From the NCBI GenBank assembly GCA_003963245.1, contig RXJX01000011.1, positions 124,837 through 188,836 on the forward strand: a stretch of 64,000 bases of DNA. The letters are read 5' to 3'. Positions 33,111 to 44,000 of the stretch are shown here, piece by piece. The first letter of the stretch is position 1. Each line of letters opens with the position of its first letter. The notes beneath the pieces were generated by a model, which searched no databases, was not told where the DNA came from, and saw only the letters and a program-made list of their open reading frames with translations. The DNA comes from Neisseriaceae bacterium (GTDB lineage Bacteria; Pseudomonadota; Gammaproteobacteria; Burkholderiales; UBA11063). The translations under genes and the position numbers were made by a program.

Positions 33111-33282
33111 TTCTAAAGTTATTAATAGAGTCCCTGTTGTTTTATTTTTAGAGTAAGTAAGTTGAGATGTTCTTATGTGGTGAGCTAATATAAAAGCTAT
33201 ATAAATCATATGATTATAAGTGTGGCGGTTGAGATAAATTTATGGTATAATCAGACATTAAATATGTTTGGATACAAGGCTA

Positions 33283-35412
33283 ATGAAACTTGATATTATT
33301 TATGGACATAGTCGCAATCCTGAAATTAATCAGGATATTGTAGATTTAGTAAATTCAGCATTCTCTGATGGGGACTTATATGGAACTTTGTTTTTTGGTT
33401 ATCCAATATTAATCAAAACACATACTGGTGATAAAATTGTTCTGGATGCATTGTTAATTACGTCAAAACATGGTGTAATTGCATTTACAGAGTCAAATTT
33501 ATCTATTGAAGTAATTCAAGATGCTCAAGATGAGATATACAATAAATTACAATCAAAATTAATAGAGTTTAAATTTCTTACTAAAAATAGAACACTTATT
33601 CCTAGCATTGAGGTAGTAACATTTTGTAGTGGACAAATAGACAATATTCCAATTACGTCTGAAAAATTAGTTCATGAACCCTGTGATTTCAGTTCTATTA
33701 TTGAGAACTCATTAACGAACATTGAAAATAATCTAAATGTTTATAATCAAGTTAACTCAGTAATTGAATCTTTGGTAAGCTTCAAGGATAGAAAGTCAAG
33801 AGATGTAACTGATACCAAAACTCTCGGATGGGCAATGAATCAAATTGAAAAAGAAATTGCAAATCTAGACAGAGAGCAAAAAAGAGCAGCAATTGAAGAT
33901 GCTAATGGTCCTCAACGTATCAGAGGACTAGCTGGCTCTGGTAAAACAATTGTTTTAGCTTTAAAAGCCGCTTATTTGCACGTTCAGAATCCTGACAAGA
34001 AAATATGTATTACTTTCAATACTAGATCACTTAAGGAACAATTTATAGATTTAGTAACAAGGTTTACATTTGAACACATTAAAGATAAGCCTAATTGGGA
34101 GATGATTGACATTATTCATGCTTGGGGATCAAATGCTTCTAAAGGTGTTTATTCGCATATTGCTAAAGTTTACAAAAAAGAAATCCTTGATTTTAGCCAA
34201 GCAGCTCACCGATTCGGTTATGAAGATGCTTTTTCTGGTTGTTGTAATAAATTATTAAGTGAAGTGATTCTTGAGCCTCAAGTAAAAATTTATGATATCG
34301 TATTAATAGATGAAGCTCAGGATTTGCCTAGGAGTTTTTTTGAGTTAATCATTAAAGTAGTAAGTGATAATAAGCATATTATTTGGGCATATGATGAACT
34401 TCAAACTATCGGCAAGTATACAATTGACTCACCAGAGATTTTATTTGGAAATAATTCGTCTGGAATTGCCAATATATCATCCAATGATTTAGTTAATGAG
34501 TCTAAAAAACCCACCAAAGATTTTATTCTCAAGAAATGTTATAGAAATCCACCATGGGTATTGTCTCTTGCGCATGCACTTGGCTTCGGTTTATACAAAT
34601 CTACGGGACCAATACAAGCATTTGATTATCCACAATTTTGGAATGATATAGGATATTCAGTTGTTTCTGGGACTTTAGATTTTGGTGGGGATGTTGTGCT
34701 TGAACGGGATCGTGAAAATATTCCTGATTTCTTTAATAAATTTATTAATAAAAATCATAGTGTTGTTTATAAAACCTTTGGTGATGTAGACCAACAATAT
34801 AGTTTTGTAGTGGATTCAATTATCAGAAATATTAATGAAGACAAGATGTCACCTCATGATATTTTAGTTATTAATGCTAACCCAATATATACAAAGAGAG
34901 ATACCGCTAAATTAAGAATGATGTTGAATGAAAATGGTATAGACAACCATCTTGCTGGGGTAACTAGTTCTGTTGATCAATTTTTTATTGATGGAAAGGT
35001 AACCATTTCTGGTATTTTTAGAGCTAAAGGTAACGAAGCTCCAATCGTTTATATAGTAAATAGTGATTATTGTTTTGATGCAAATAATAATGATATTGTA
35101 ATGCGTAGAAATATATTATTTACTGCAATTACAAGAACAAGAGCTCATATAAATATTTTCGGTTGCGGAGGAGGAATGAGTGCTTTAGTAGAGGAAATTG
35201 ATAGAGTAGTTCAAAATGATTATAAATTAACGTTTAAATACCCAACGGTTAAAGAATTAGAAGATATGAGAGTTTTGTATAGAAATTATGATAAAAATAC
35301 AATAGCTACTAAAGATGCTGTTTCTAAATTATTAGATATTGGTAAAGCTGATGTATTAAAAACTCTTTCTAAAGAAGATAAACAGGCACTTATTGAACTA
35401 CTATCTCAATAG
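33283..35412 (+). CDS. UvrD-like superfamily 1 helicase/ATPase
   Basis: The 709-residue protein has a distinct N-terminal domain of about 200 residues (GTLFFGYPILIKTHTGDKIVLDALLITSKHGVIAF, quoted in part as IVLDALLITSKHGVIAF) that weakly resembles NERD-type nuclease domains, though the lysine of the active site is not clear. The SF1 motor follows: Walker A GLAGSGKTIV near residue 215, Walker B LIDEAQDLP near residue 341, KCYRNPPWVLS, and the C-terminal ITRTRAH motif near residue 616. The ATG at 33283 is preferred to an in-frame TTG at 33268, but its AGG is very close. It opens a three-gene module with a DUF2290-like gene and a large helicase at the right end of the element. Confidence 0.82.
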   Translation: MKLDIIYGHSRNPEINQDIVDLVNSAFSDGDLYGTLFFGYPILIKTHTGDKIVLDALLITSKHGVIAFTESNLSIEVIQDAQDEIYNKLQSKLIEFKFLTKNRTLIPSIEVVTFCSGQIDNIPITSEKLVHEPCDFSSIIENSLTNIENNLNVYNQVNSVIESLVSFKDRKSRDVTDTKTLGWAMNQIEKEIANLDREQKRAAIEDANGPQRIRGLAGSGKTIVLALKAAYLHVQNPDKKICITFNTRSLKEQFIDLVTRFTFEHIKDKPNWEMIDIIHAWGSNASKGVYSHIAKVYKKEILDFSQAAHRFGYEDAFSGCCNKLLSEVILEPQVKIYDIVLIDEAQDLPRSFFELIIKVVSDNKHIIWAYDELQTIGKYTIDSPEILFGNNSSGIANISSNDLVNESKKPTKDFILKKCYRNPPWVLSLAHALGFGLYKSTGPIQAFDYPQFWNDIGYSVVSGTLDFGGDVVLERDRENIPDFFNKFINKNHSVVYKTFGDVDQQYSFVVDSIIRNINEDKMSPHDILVINANPIYTKRDTAKLRMMLNENGIDNHLAGVTSSVDQFFIDGKVTISGIFRAKGNEAPIVYIVNSDYCFDANNNDIVMRRNILFTAITRTRAHINIFGCGGGMSALVEEIDRVVQNDYKLTFKYPTVKELEDMRVLYRNYDKNTIATKDAVSKLLDIGKADVLKTLSKEDKQALIELLSQ

Positions 35413-35425
35413 CTAGTAATAAAAA

Positions 35426-36118
35426 ATGATAAAAAAAATTATAAAAGCAATTAATGCAATAACTGATGAATTAATAGGAAATAATGTAATAATTGCATTT
35501 AATCCTCCTTCTGTAAAGTTAAATTCTGTTACTTGGAATTCTGGTTGTAAATTGTCTGACTATTTTGGCATAAATAATTTATACGAACTATATAAGCAAT
35601 TTGTCAAAAATAATGAATATAATTTTATTCTAAATGATGGTTCTCTTATTCAACTATTTTACGAGTTTGATGCTGCTGGAGAATTAAAGAGTCATCGGCT
35701 TTATTTTTTGCATTTTCCTTTTCTCAGCGATGGTATTCTGATTGAAGGGTATGGAGTTCTAGATTATCTTGAGTCTTGGGAAGATATCAAGTATCTAAAT
35801 AATACATACGAATCAGAAGAGTATGATGTGTTTTTTATTATTAATAAATTTAAATCCATCGGATTTATCCGTTTTGATTACGATCCAGTGGCTAATCTTA
35901 AAAGCCCCGATGATCATCCTAAGTGTCATCTGACTATCAATCAAGAAGCTGTTCGTATTCCTGTCACAAACCCAATGAACCCAGAGGACTTTCTTGCATT
36001 CATTTTAACTCATTATTATTCATATGATTTGAAAATAAAGTATAATTTTAATATGCCTTTCAATGATTCAATTAGCGATAAAGAGAAATCTTTGATGTAT
36101 TTTTCGTCTAAGGTATAG
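35426..36118 (+). CDS. DUF2290-like protein
   Basis: The 230-residue soluble protein resembles the uncharacterised DUF2290 family in its last third (CHLTINQEAVRIPVTNPMNP then EDFLAFILTHYYS). This is from memory of the family pattern, not from a search. It is mostly beta-rich with many aromatic residues (LYFLHFPFLSDGILIEGYG). It sits 13 bases after the UvrD-like gene and 79 bases before the large helicase, so the three are likely expressed and function together. The biochemical role is unknown. Confidence 0.6.
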   Translation: MIKKIIKAINAITDELIGNNVIIAFNPPSVKLNSVTWNSGCKLSDYFGINNLYELYKQFVKNNEYNFILNDGSLIQLFYEFDAAGELKSHRLYFLHFPFLSDGILIEGYGVLDYLESWEDIKYLNNTYESEEYDVFFIINKFKSIGFIRFDYDPVANLKSPDDHPKCHLTINQEAVRIPVTNPMNPEDFLAFILTHYYSYDLKIKYNFNMPFNDSISDKEKSLMYFSSKV

Positions 36119-36197
36119 AATATCTAATGAGTTATATAATTATTAAACAATTTAGTTGTTGTATTGATATGATATATTGTTATCTTATGTTGGTGTT

Positions 36198-39100
36198 ATG
36201 ATTGGAAATCATTTGATGAATTTAAAGCTTCCCCAATTGTTAAAACTAGTAGATAAACTAAGTGGTAATTCAATATGGGAGTCTTTTGGGTATTGGAAGG
36301 GTGAGGTTAATATAGAAGTTGTTAGTAAAAAACCATTTGTGATAAAAGCTGATAGCGATTTTTATTTATTAACATCAAAAATCAATGATCCATATATACA
36401 GGAATATGATTATGTACTATTAACTTCTAAAAGACCAACCGCTAAAGATGTCAGATTAGATAAGATTTCTATAATTCGCTGGATAAAACACCCCAAATTA
36501 TTAAACTATACCCCAGATTATATTGTTTCAACGTGGGATTCTTGTTTTAAATTTGTTAAAGAAAATCTATCAAAAGGTATAAAAGGACTGAGATCTCCAC
36601 AGATCGGTGCATTGCACTCAATATTGGCGCATATTCAGAACCCTGATGGAAGAGCTATTGTTGTAATGCCTACAGGAACTGGTAAAACTGAAACAATGTT
36701 GTCAACTCTTATAGCAAATGGATGTGAAAAGCTATTAGTATCTGTTCCATCTGATTCATTAAGAACCCAAATTTCAAATAAATTTATTTCTCTTGGTTTA
36801 CTTAAGATGATTGGGGTAGTTGATGAAAGTTGTTTAAATCCAATAGTTGGTGTTGTTGAGAAGAGGTTTAATAGTACTACCGAGCTTCAGGTTTTCATTT
36901 CTAAGTGCAATGTTGTTGTTTCTACTATTAATATATTAACTAACTTAGATGATGAGCAAAAGAACATCTTAAATCATTCGTTCTCACATATTTTCGTTGA
37001 TGAAGCACACCATTCTGAGGCAAAAACATGGAGAGATTTAATTGAAAAATTTAATGAAAATAAGGTTTTTCTGTTTACTGCAACACCATTTAGAAATGAT
37101 GGTAAAAATTTACAAGGGAAAATAATTTTTAATTTTTCTCTTAAACTTGCTCAAGAACATAATTACTACACGCCAATTAATTATTTACCAATTAGAGAAT
37201 ACAATAAAAAATTTGCTGATAAGAAAATTGCTGAAAAGGCTATAGAACAATTAAATGCAGATATAGCAAGTGGCTATAAACATATATTGATGGTCAAATG
37301 CATCAGTAAAAAAAGGGCTGAAGAAGTATATCAGTATTATTCGATCTATAAAGATTACAAATCTATAGTAATTTATAACGGTATTGAAGATTTAGCTAAT
37401 AAACTTGAAGCCATCAAACGTCTTGAGTATGACATAATAGTTTGTGTAAATATGCTTGGTGAGGGATTTGATTTGCCAAATCTTAAAATAGCTGCTATTC
37501 ATGATGAAAGGCAGAGCATAGCAATTACTCTTCAATTTATTGGCAGGTTTACTAGGTCTTCAGGTCAGAATTTAGGCAATGCCAGCTTCATTATTAATGT
37601 AGCATATCCACCAATAAATGAAGAGTTGGAGCAGTTATACTCAAAAAATGCTGATTGGAACTTATTGTTACCAAGAATAGCAGATAAGGCAACTGAAAAA
37701 GAAATTCAGATAAAAGAATTTCTTGATGGTTTTGAAAAGTTAAATAACTCTCAAATATCTTTTGGACAAATAAATCCTGCTATGAGTACAGTTATATACA
37801 AAAACTATAGTCAGACTTGGAATCCGTCTAATTGGAAATCTGGATTTTACGAAGAAAATAATTTTGACTATGTCTTTAGTGATACCAATGAACGTGAACG
37901 TACTATAGTAATAATATTAGGCACTTTAGAGTCAGTTGAATGGGGTCGGTTTGAGAATATAAAAAACTTACAATGGAATATTATAATTATTCATTGGGAT
38001 TTTAGAGATAATGTAAATAGAGTATTTGTTAATACTTCACTAAAAGATTTTTCAAGCGACAGTTTATTAGAGGCTATATTTGGTCCGACTAAAACAAAGA
38101 AATTAATAGGGGATAATATATTTAGAGTCTTTGCAGATGTAAATAGATTAGCTATATACAATATAGGTGCACGAAAAGGAATTGGTAGAGATGTTACTTT
38201 TCAATCATTTTATGGCAGAAAGGTGCAAGATGCTATAGGTGAAATAGAGCAAGGAAATCTATCGAGTAATAATTATTTTGGGGTTGGTTATAAGAATGGT
38301 GAGAAAGTATCATTAGGTTGCTCTGTTAAAGGTAAAATTTGGTCATATTTACGTGGGAATTTGAAAGAGCTAACTATGTGGTGTAGGGACATTGGTGATT
38401 ATGTTGAGAATGATTCTATTGACCATATGACTATATTAAAACATACGTTGTTTAGAGAACACATTTCACAAAGACCAGATGTTATGCCTATTTATATTGA
38501 TTGGGATGAAGAAATATATAATAGAAGCAATGTGTCATTTGAATTTAATAATGATGGCTATATTTTAGATTTTGCAGACGTTGAATTGAATCTATTGAAT
38601 CCAAGTCTTACGGGTAATCTACAATTCTCGCTTGATTCTAAAAATAACTCTATGAAATTTGAGATTTTATTTGAAGCAGATTCTAAAAATGTAGTGTTTC
38701 ATAGAATTAAACAAATTAATAAGGTAAAATGTTCAATTACATATGGTAAGATAACTAAAGACATTGTAGAATATTTCAAAATATTCTACCCTATAATTTG
38801 GTTTGCTGATGAGTCATATTTAATCGAAACACTATACACAAAACCAAGAATACAACCACCTAAATTTTCATCAGAAAAAATTATTGGATTATCGTGGAGC
38901 GGAGTAAGCTTAAATAAAGAATCTCAAGGTATATTTCCATATCAACAAGATTCTATTCAATATTATTTTATAGATAGGTTAAAAAACCAATATGAGGTTA
39001 TTTACGATGATGATGGGAGAGGTGAAATTGCAGATATAATAGCAATCAATGATTTAGAAACAGAGATTGTAATTGATCTTTTTCATTTGAAATATGCCAT

Positions 39101-39458
39101 GGGCGGTATTATTAGTAATAGTATCAGTAATTTTTACGAAGTTTGTGGTCAAGCAATTAAATCTGTAAAGTGGAAACATATTGATAGCAAAGCATTCTTC
39201 ACTCATCTATTAAAAAGGATCGTTAAAATTGATAAAGGCAAAGAGTGTAGTCGAATAATAAAAGGGACAGAAAATGATATAGATGATTTGTTAAATCAAG
39301 CAAAGTACAAAAAACCAGTAAGATTCAATATTAGTATAGTACAGCCATCATTAAGTAAAAAAAATGCTTCTGATGATATTCTTATATTGTTAGGAAATAC
39401 AGCACACTATTTGTTAGATACAGCAAACATTAATTTGACTGTTTATTCAAGTAATTGA
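36198..39458 (+). CDS. DEAH-type superfamily 2 helicase with possible C-terminal nuclease
   Basis: The protein is 1086 residues if the ATG at 36198 is used; ATG 36216 is also possible and a TTG at 36177 is unlikely. The motor occupies residues 130-490: PTGTGKTE near residue 157, FVDEAHH near 267, FTATPFRND, and QFIGRFTR. The C-terminal 170 residues contain GEIADIIAI near 942, then IVIDLFHLKYA near 958, then NFYEVCGQAIKSVKW. The acidic-Asp/hydrophobic/Lys order resembles PD-(D/E)XK nucleases. Fusion of a DEAH motor to a nuclease is common in restriction and anti-phage systems. It is the last gene before attR. Confidence 0.82.
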   Translation: MIGNHLMNLKLPQLLKLVDKLSGNSIWESFGYWKGEVNIEVVSKKPFVIKADSDFYLLTSKINDPYIQEYDYVLLTSKRPTAKDVRLDKISIIRWIKHPKLLNYTPDYIVSTWDSCFKFVKENLSKGIKGLRSPQIGALHSILAHIQNPDGRAIVVMPTGTGKTETMLSTLIANGCEKLLVSVPSDSLRTQISNKFISLGLLKMIGVVDESCLNPIVGVVEKRFNSTTELQVFISKCNVVVSTINILTNLDDEQKNILNHSFSHIFVDEAHHSEAKTWRDLIEKFNENKVFLFTATPFRNDGKNLQGKIIFNFSLKLAQEHNYYTPINYLPIREYNKKFADKKIAEKAIEQLNADIASGYKHILMVKCISKKRAEEVYQYYSIYKDYKSIVIYNGIEDLANKLEAIKRLEYDIIVCVNMLGEGFDLPNLKIAAIHDERQSIAITLQFIGRFTRSSGQNLGNASFIINVAYPPINEELEQLYSKNADWNLLLPRIADKATEKEIQIKEFLDGFEKLNNSQISFGQINPAMSTVIYKNYSQTWNPSNWKSGFYEENNFDYVFSDTNERERTIVIILGTLESVEWGRFENIKNLQWNIIIIHWDFRDNVNRVFVNTSLKDFSSDSLLEAIFGPTKTKKLIGDNIFRVFADVNRLAIYNIGARKGIGRDVTFQSFYGRKVQDAIGEIEQGNLSSNNYFGVGYKNGEKVSLGCSVKGKIWSYLRGNLKELTMWCRDIGDYVENDSIDHMTILKHTLFREHISQRPDVMPIYIDWDEEIYNRSNVSFEFNNDGYILDFADVELNLLNPSLTGNLQFSLDSKNNSMKFEILFEADSKNVVFHRIKQINKVKCSITYGKITKDIVEYFKIFYPIIWFADESYLIETLYTKPRIQPPKFSSEKIIGLSWSGVSLNKESQGIFPYQQDSIQYYFIDRLKNQYEVIYDDDGRGEIADIIAINDLETEIVIDLFHLKYAMGGIISNSISNFYEVCGQAIKSVKWKHIDSKAFFTHLLKRIVKIDKGKECSRIIKGTENDIDDLLNQAKYKKPVRFNISIVQPSLSKKNASDDILILLGNTAHYLLDTANINLTVYSSN

Positions 39459-39817
39459 TTTAAAGTTTAATTTGGTATTAGTTATATTTTAAATACTAAA
39501 TATTTTATAGATTAAGATACAAGTTTAATTGTTGTACTTGATATTATACTAATAAAATGAAATCATTTAAGTAACATTCTGATATATGAAGATATAATTT
39601 AAATAACTATTTTCTGTATCGGAAAGTAGAGTAATTGTTTTTCAGTGACTTTAGATTAACGTCCAATGCGTAACTTTTATAAGTAATAAAATTGATATTA
39701 CAACTAAAGATTATGTTAGACTTTAATTGCAGTTGTCCGTTTCAAAAATTACCTGTACTTTTAACAGTGTTATTTAGATATAATATTGACTGAATTTATT
39801 AGGGATTACTTTAGCTC
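39459..39817. other. Gap between helicase and sbcD, containing attR
   Basis: This 359-base stretch holds no gene. Its left part is AT-rich element DNA with one TACTTGA at 39535-39541 like the arm-type sites on the left side. The attR repeat is at 39612-39629. The right part is core DNA with a TATAAT at about 39771 that could be part of an sbcD promoter, but no good -35 partner is visible. Confidence 0.55.
39612..39629 (+). repeat. attR: right attachment repeat
   Basis: TTCTGTATCGGAAAGTAG matches attL at 16 of 18 positions and, read in the same frame, again encodes FCIGK-stop. It is the orphan copy of the mnmE end left on the right side of the element. The changes (A to G twice) keep the protein code, as expected for an element that restores its target gene. 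Confidence 0.85.
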
Positions 39818-41056
39818 ATGAAAATATTTCATACTTCTGATTGGCATCTGGGACGTACTTTATACGGCAAAAAACGTTATATCGAATTTGAAGCATTTCT
39901 AAATTGGCTAATCGAGCAAATAGAACTTAAATCACCAGAATTATTGATAATTGCTGGTGATATTTTTGATAACACCACCCCAAGTAATAAAGCCCAAGAA
40001 CTATACTATCAATTTTTATGTAAGGTAGCTGCTAATACTAGCTGTCAACATATTGTAATTATTGGTGGTAACCATGATTCACCAACATTATTAAACGCTC
40101 CCAAAGAACTCCTCAAACAACTTAAAATTCATGTCGTAGGAAATATTAGCCCAGATTATCGTGATGATGTGTTGGAGTTAAAAGACACAAACGGTATAAC
40201 TCAAGCATTAGTTTGCGCTATCCCATATCTACGCGATCGTGATATTCGGATTCTTGATGAGTATGAGTTAGCCGAAGATAAAGATAAAAACTTTATGCAT
40301 GCCATCAAAGATTATTATAGTAAAGTTTGTGAACATGCGGAGCTCTTGCGCCAACAGCTAGAGCATCCTGTACCAATTATTGCAACCGGACATTTATTTG
40401 TTACAGGTGGCAAAACCCTCAAAGATGATGGGGTGCGTGAATTATATGTTGGCTCATTGGCTCAATTTGGAGCAACTGATTTTCCAGCTGGCATTGATTA
40501 TCTAGCCCTTGGGCATTTGCATGTTCCGCAGATAATTGCTAGTAAAGATAACTACCGTTATAGTGGCTCACCACTGGCAATGGGATTTGGTGAAGCTCGC
40601 CAGCAAAAGGTAATTATTGAAGCTGATATTAGTGTGGGAAATGTAACGGTTAATGAAATAGCAATTCCAAAATTTCAACCTCTGGAACGTATCGCTGGTA
40701 ACTTAGATACAATTAAGTTAGCGTTGACGAATTTGGTTAATCGGAATGAATCCATTTGGGTTGAGGTTGATTATACCGGACAAGAAATCGTTGCTAATTT
40801 ACAGCAAGAATTACAAGCCATTGTGATGAATACGCAGGTTGAACTAATTAAAGTTTACAATAGTCAATTACTGGCTCAAGTTTTGTCATCTGCCGAGTAT
40901 GAAGGTGGCATTGAATTATCTAGTTTGAATCCGGAACAGGTATTTGATAAATGTTTAAGCATGAATAATATTCCCGCTAATCAACAAGAAGAGCTAAAAA
41001 AGTGCTTTGCCCAAATCATGCAAGATTTGACGAGTAATGATGTGAGGGCAGAATAA
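39818..41056 (+). CDS. sbcD: Exonuclease SbcCD subunit D
   Basis: SbcD is the Mre11-type nuclease subunit that with SbcC opens hairpins and cleaves blocked DNA ends. The 412-residue protein has the metallophosphoesterase blocks: HTSDWHLGR (D-x-H), IAGDIFDN (G-D), IGGNHDSP (GNHD), ATGHLFV and ALGHLHVPQ (GHxH). Length matches the family. AGGGA precedes the ATG by about 13 bases. It overlaps sbcC by one base (TAATG), so the two subunits are translated together. It directly borders the mobile element's right attachment site. Confidence 0.96.
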   Translation: MKIFHTSDWHLGRTLYGKKRYIEFEAFLNWLIEQIELKSPELLIIAGDIFDNTTPSNKAQELYYQFLCKVAANTSCQHIVIIGGNHDSPTLLNAPKELLKQLKIHVVGNISPDYRDDVLELKDTNGITQALVCAIPYLRDRDIRILDEYELAEDKDKNFMHAIKDYYSKVCEHAELLRQQLEHPVPIIATGHLFVTGGKTLKDDGVRELYVGSLAQFGATDFPAGIDYLALGHLHVPQIIASKDNYRYSGSPLAMGFGEARQQKVIIEADISVGNVTVNEIAIPKFQPLERIAGNLDTIKLALTNLVNRNESIWVEVDYTGQEIVANLQQELQAIVMNTQVELIKVYNSQLLAQVLSSAEYEGGIELSSLNPEQVFDKCLSMNNIPANQQEELKKCFAQIMQDLTSNDVRAE

Positions 41057-44000
41057 TGAAAATTTTAAAGCTACACTTTAAAAATCTCAATTCACTAGTC
41101 GGGGAATGGATAATTGATTTTACCGCTGCAGAATATGGCGAGCAAGGAATATTCGCGATAACCGGACCAACTGGCGCGGGTAAATCTACGATACTTGATG
41201 CAATTTGTCTGGCTCTCTATGGGCGTACTCCACGTTTAGAACGAATTAATGCCAGTCAGAATGAAATCATGTCGCGTCAATGTGGCGAATGTTTTGCTAG
41301 CCTTGAATTTCAGACTTCATCTGGTACTTATCGCACACTCTGGTCACAAGCACGAGCACGTAAGAAAGCTGATGGTAATTTACAAAACGCACAACACATC
41401 ATCGAAGATGGTGTAAATAATAAAACTCTTGAAGATAAACTAAGCAAGACACCACAAATAGTTACTGAAGTTACAGGAATGGATTTTGAGCATTTTACAC
41501 GTGCCATGCTGCTTGCGCAAGGTGGTTTTGCTAAATTTCTACAATCTTCTGCTGATGAGCGCTCACCAATCCTAGAAAAAATTACTGGTACAGAAATCTA
41601 TAGCCAAATCTCGAAATTGGTACATGAACGTAAAACCGGTGAAGAAAATCTTCTAAATAATATCAATGCCAGATTAGCTGGTATTAACTTGTTAACTGCC
41701 CAACAAGTAGAAGAGTTGCAAGCCGAATTAAATCAATTAACTAAGCAAACCACGGCACTAATAACTGATAAAAGCACTCTGGAACAGCAACAAAACTGGC
41801 TCACTAATTTGCAAAAGCTAAGTGATCAATTAATTGTAATTCAGCAAGCACAGCAGCAATTGCAGATACAGCAGGAACAATTTGCTAGCGATGAATTACG
41901 CCTCAAAGATGCGAAACTGGTCGAAGAAATAAATAGCGATATTTACATCCAGTTACTCGAGCTACGCAAACAAATAGCAACAATAAAAGCTAATCTGAAT
42001 GCGAATCAAGAACAATTGCCTAAGCTGAAAGAATTGCTGACCACACAGCAAACTCAGGCAGCTCAAACTAATAATGAATTAGCCAACTATAAAACTAGCT
42101 ATGCAGAGAAGCTTAAAATTTTGCAACAAGTTCGCTTGCTTGATGCTGAGATAATAACTAAACAGGATGGATTAGCCAAAGCCACCAGCAAACTTGAAAC
42201 CAATCACAGCCAACTGGATAAATTACTGACTGAGCGACAGAGTTTTGCTAAACAACAAGCAGATAGACAGCAACAGCAAATTCAGATTAATACTTTCTTA
42301 ACCGAACATCATGTAGATGCGGAGTTAGTCACAACATATAGTGGTATTTGTGCCGAATTAGATAATTTATTGGTAATTAATAAACAGATACAGGATAATC
42401 AAGCAGAACAAGATGCTACGCAAATAAACCTAGATAAATTGTTAAAACTTATCATAGCGCAGGAAACTAGTCAAACTAAATATAGCACAGAACAAAGTGA
42501 GCTAAATAGTAGAATTACTCAGCTAGAGCAAAACATCCAGCAACTGGCTAATGGTAAAAATGTGGCAATGCTTAAAGATGAAATTCTACAGCTAAATAAC
42601 AAACAGCTTGATTATACGGAATTAGCAAGACAACTACAAGAGCAAGCTAATTTGGCGCTGAAACTACAACAGATTGAGACTGAATTAACTACCGAAGAGA
42701 AATCTATCGCTAGCGCACAACCACAACTTGAGCGTGAAACGGAGCTTTTAAATTATACCAATCAGCTACTAGACAATTTAACTAACCAAAAACTACTACA
42801 AAGTAAGATTATTAGCCTCAGTGATGAACGGGCGAATTTGCAAATCAACCAACCATGTCCGCTATGTGGAGCCTTAGACCATCCTTATGCTCATGATGGC
42901 GTACCGGTTAATAATGAGATTGATACTCAGATTAACCAAGCTAAAACCACGATTAGTCAATTGCAAGCTACGCTAAGTAGATTAAGTAGTCAGATTGCTA
43001 CTAGTAACGCTAATATTATCAAACTACACGAACGTCAAAATGAAATAGTCAATAATCAGAAACTATTACAACAAAGTATTGATACTCTGATTAACAAGTA
43101 TTGCCTAAATATCAATCAAATAAGTACCCCAGAGCTTCAGGAACAATTAGGTAAAATCAGCCAAAAAATTAATCAACTCAATCAGCAAATTACCACTTTG
43201 CAAGATTATGAACGGCAGTTAGCTAATTATCAAATTAAACAACAAGAATTAGAAAAGTTATTGGCTGAGATTAAGCTTGATTCTACCAAGTTGGCAGAAC
43301 AAAAACTGGCAAATCAACAACGCTTAGCCGCTCTAATTCAGGAATATAAACAAATCTATGCTAACTATGAAAAGCTATTAAACGGATTAACTACTCAATT
43401 AACTAACTATCAAATCCTAGCAATTGAACCTGCGGAAATCTCTGCTATTAAAGGCAACTTGGCTAAACGACGTGATGGATGGCAAAGTAAAGAACTAGAA
43501 GCCAATATCCTCAAAGATGAACTACAAAGACTAGATCATCAAATCGAACAGAATAATAGCCTACAAACAGCACTTAATGCGCAAATAACTGAGCAGCAAA
43601 ATGAAGTTAACACACTACAACAAGCTATCAATACCATAAGTACTAATCGCAGCGCTTTATTCGGTGATAAAAATACCGATGCCGCCGAAAAAGAATGGCA
43701 GCAAGAGCTTCAAATACTTGAAGAAACCGCTCAAGCTAGCGTGACTAAATTAAACCAACTCCAGCAACAGCAAACAGCATTAATCGCACTGATTGAGAAA
43801 GATAGCACACAGCTCGAAACACTGCAAATCAATCAAGCACAGCAAGAAGAAGAATTTATTGCTCGGCTCAAGCTGGTTAATATAGCCAACGAGTCAGAGT
43901 TTATTGCCAAGCGCTTATCCCGTGACGAAATGATGGCAATTGGGCAGACAGCGGATAATCTAAAACAGCAAGCAATTGAGCTCACTAACCGCCTAAAACA

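Larger units (their letters stand above)
14235..39629. mobile_element. Integrative mobilizable element at mnmE
   Basis: The element is bounded by the attL and attR repeats. It holds a tyrosine integrase at the left end, an AlpA-like regulator, a putative replication gene, transfer-related genes, a MobQ relaxase with oriT, ParA-type partition genes and cargo at the right end. Core genes with different coding style resume on both sides (mnmE and sbcDC). No coupling ATPase, VirB4 ATPase or full mating channel is present, so movement would need a helper conjugative system. Presence of ParA and a Rep-like protein suggests that the excised circle is maintained for a time. Boundaries are read from the repeats, not from comparison with an empty site. 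Confidence 0.87.
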
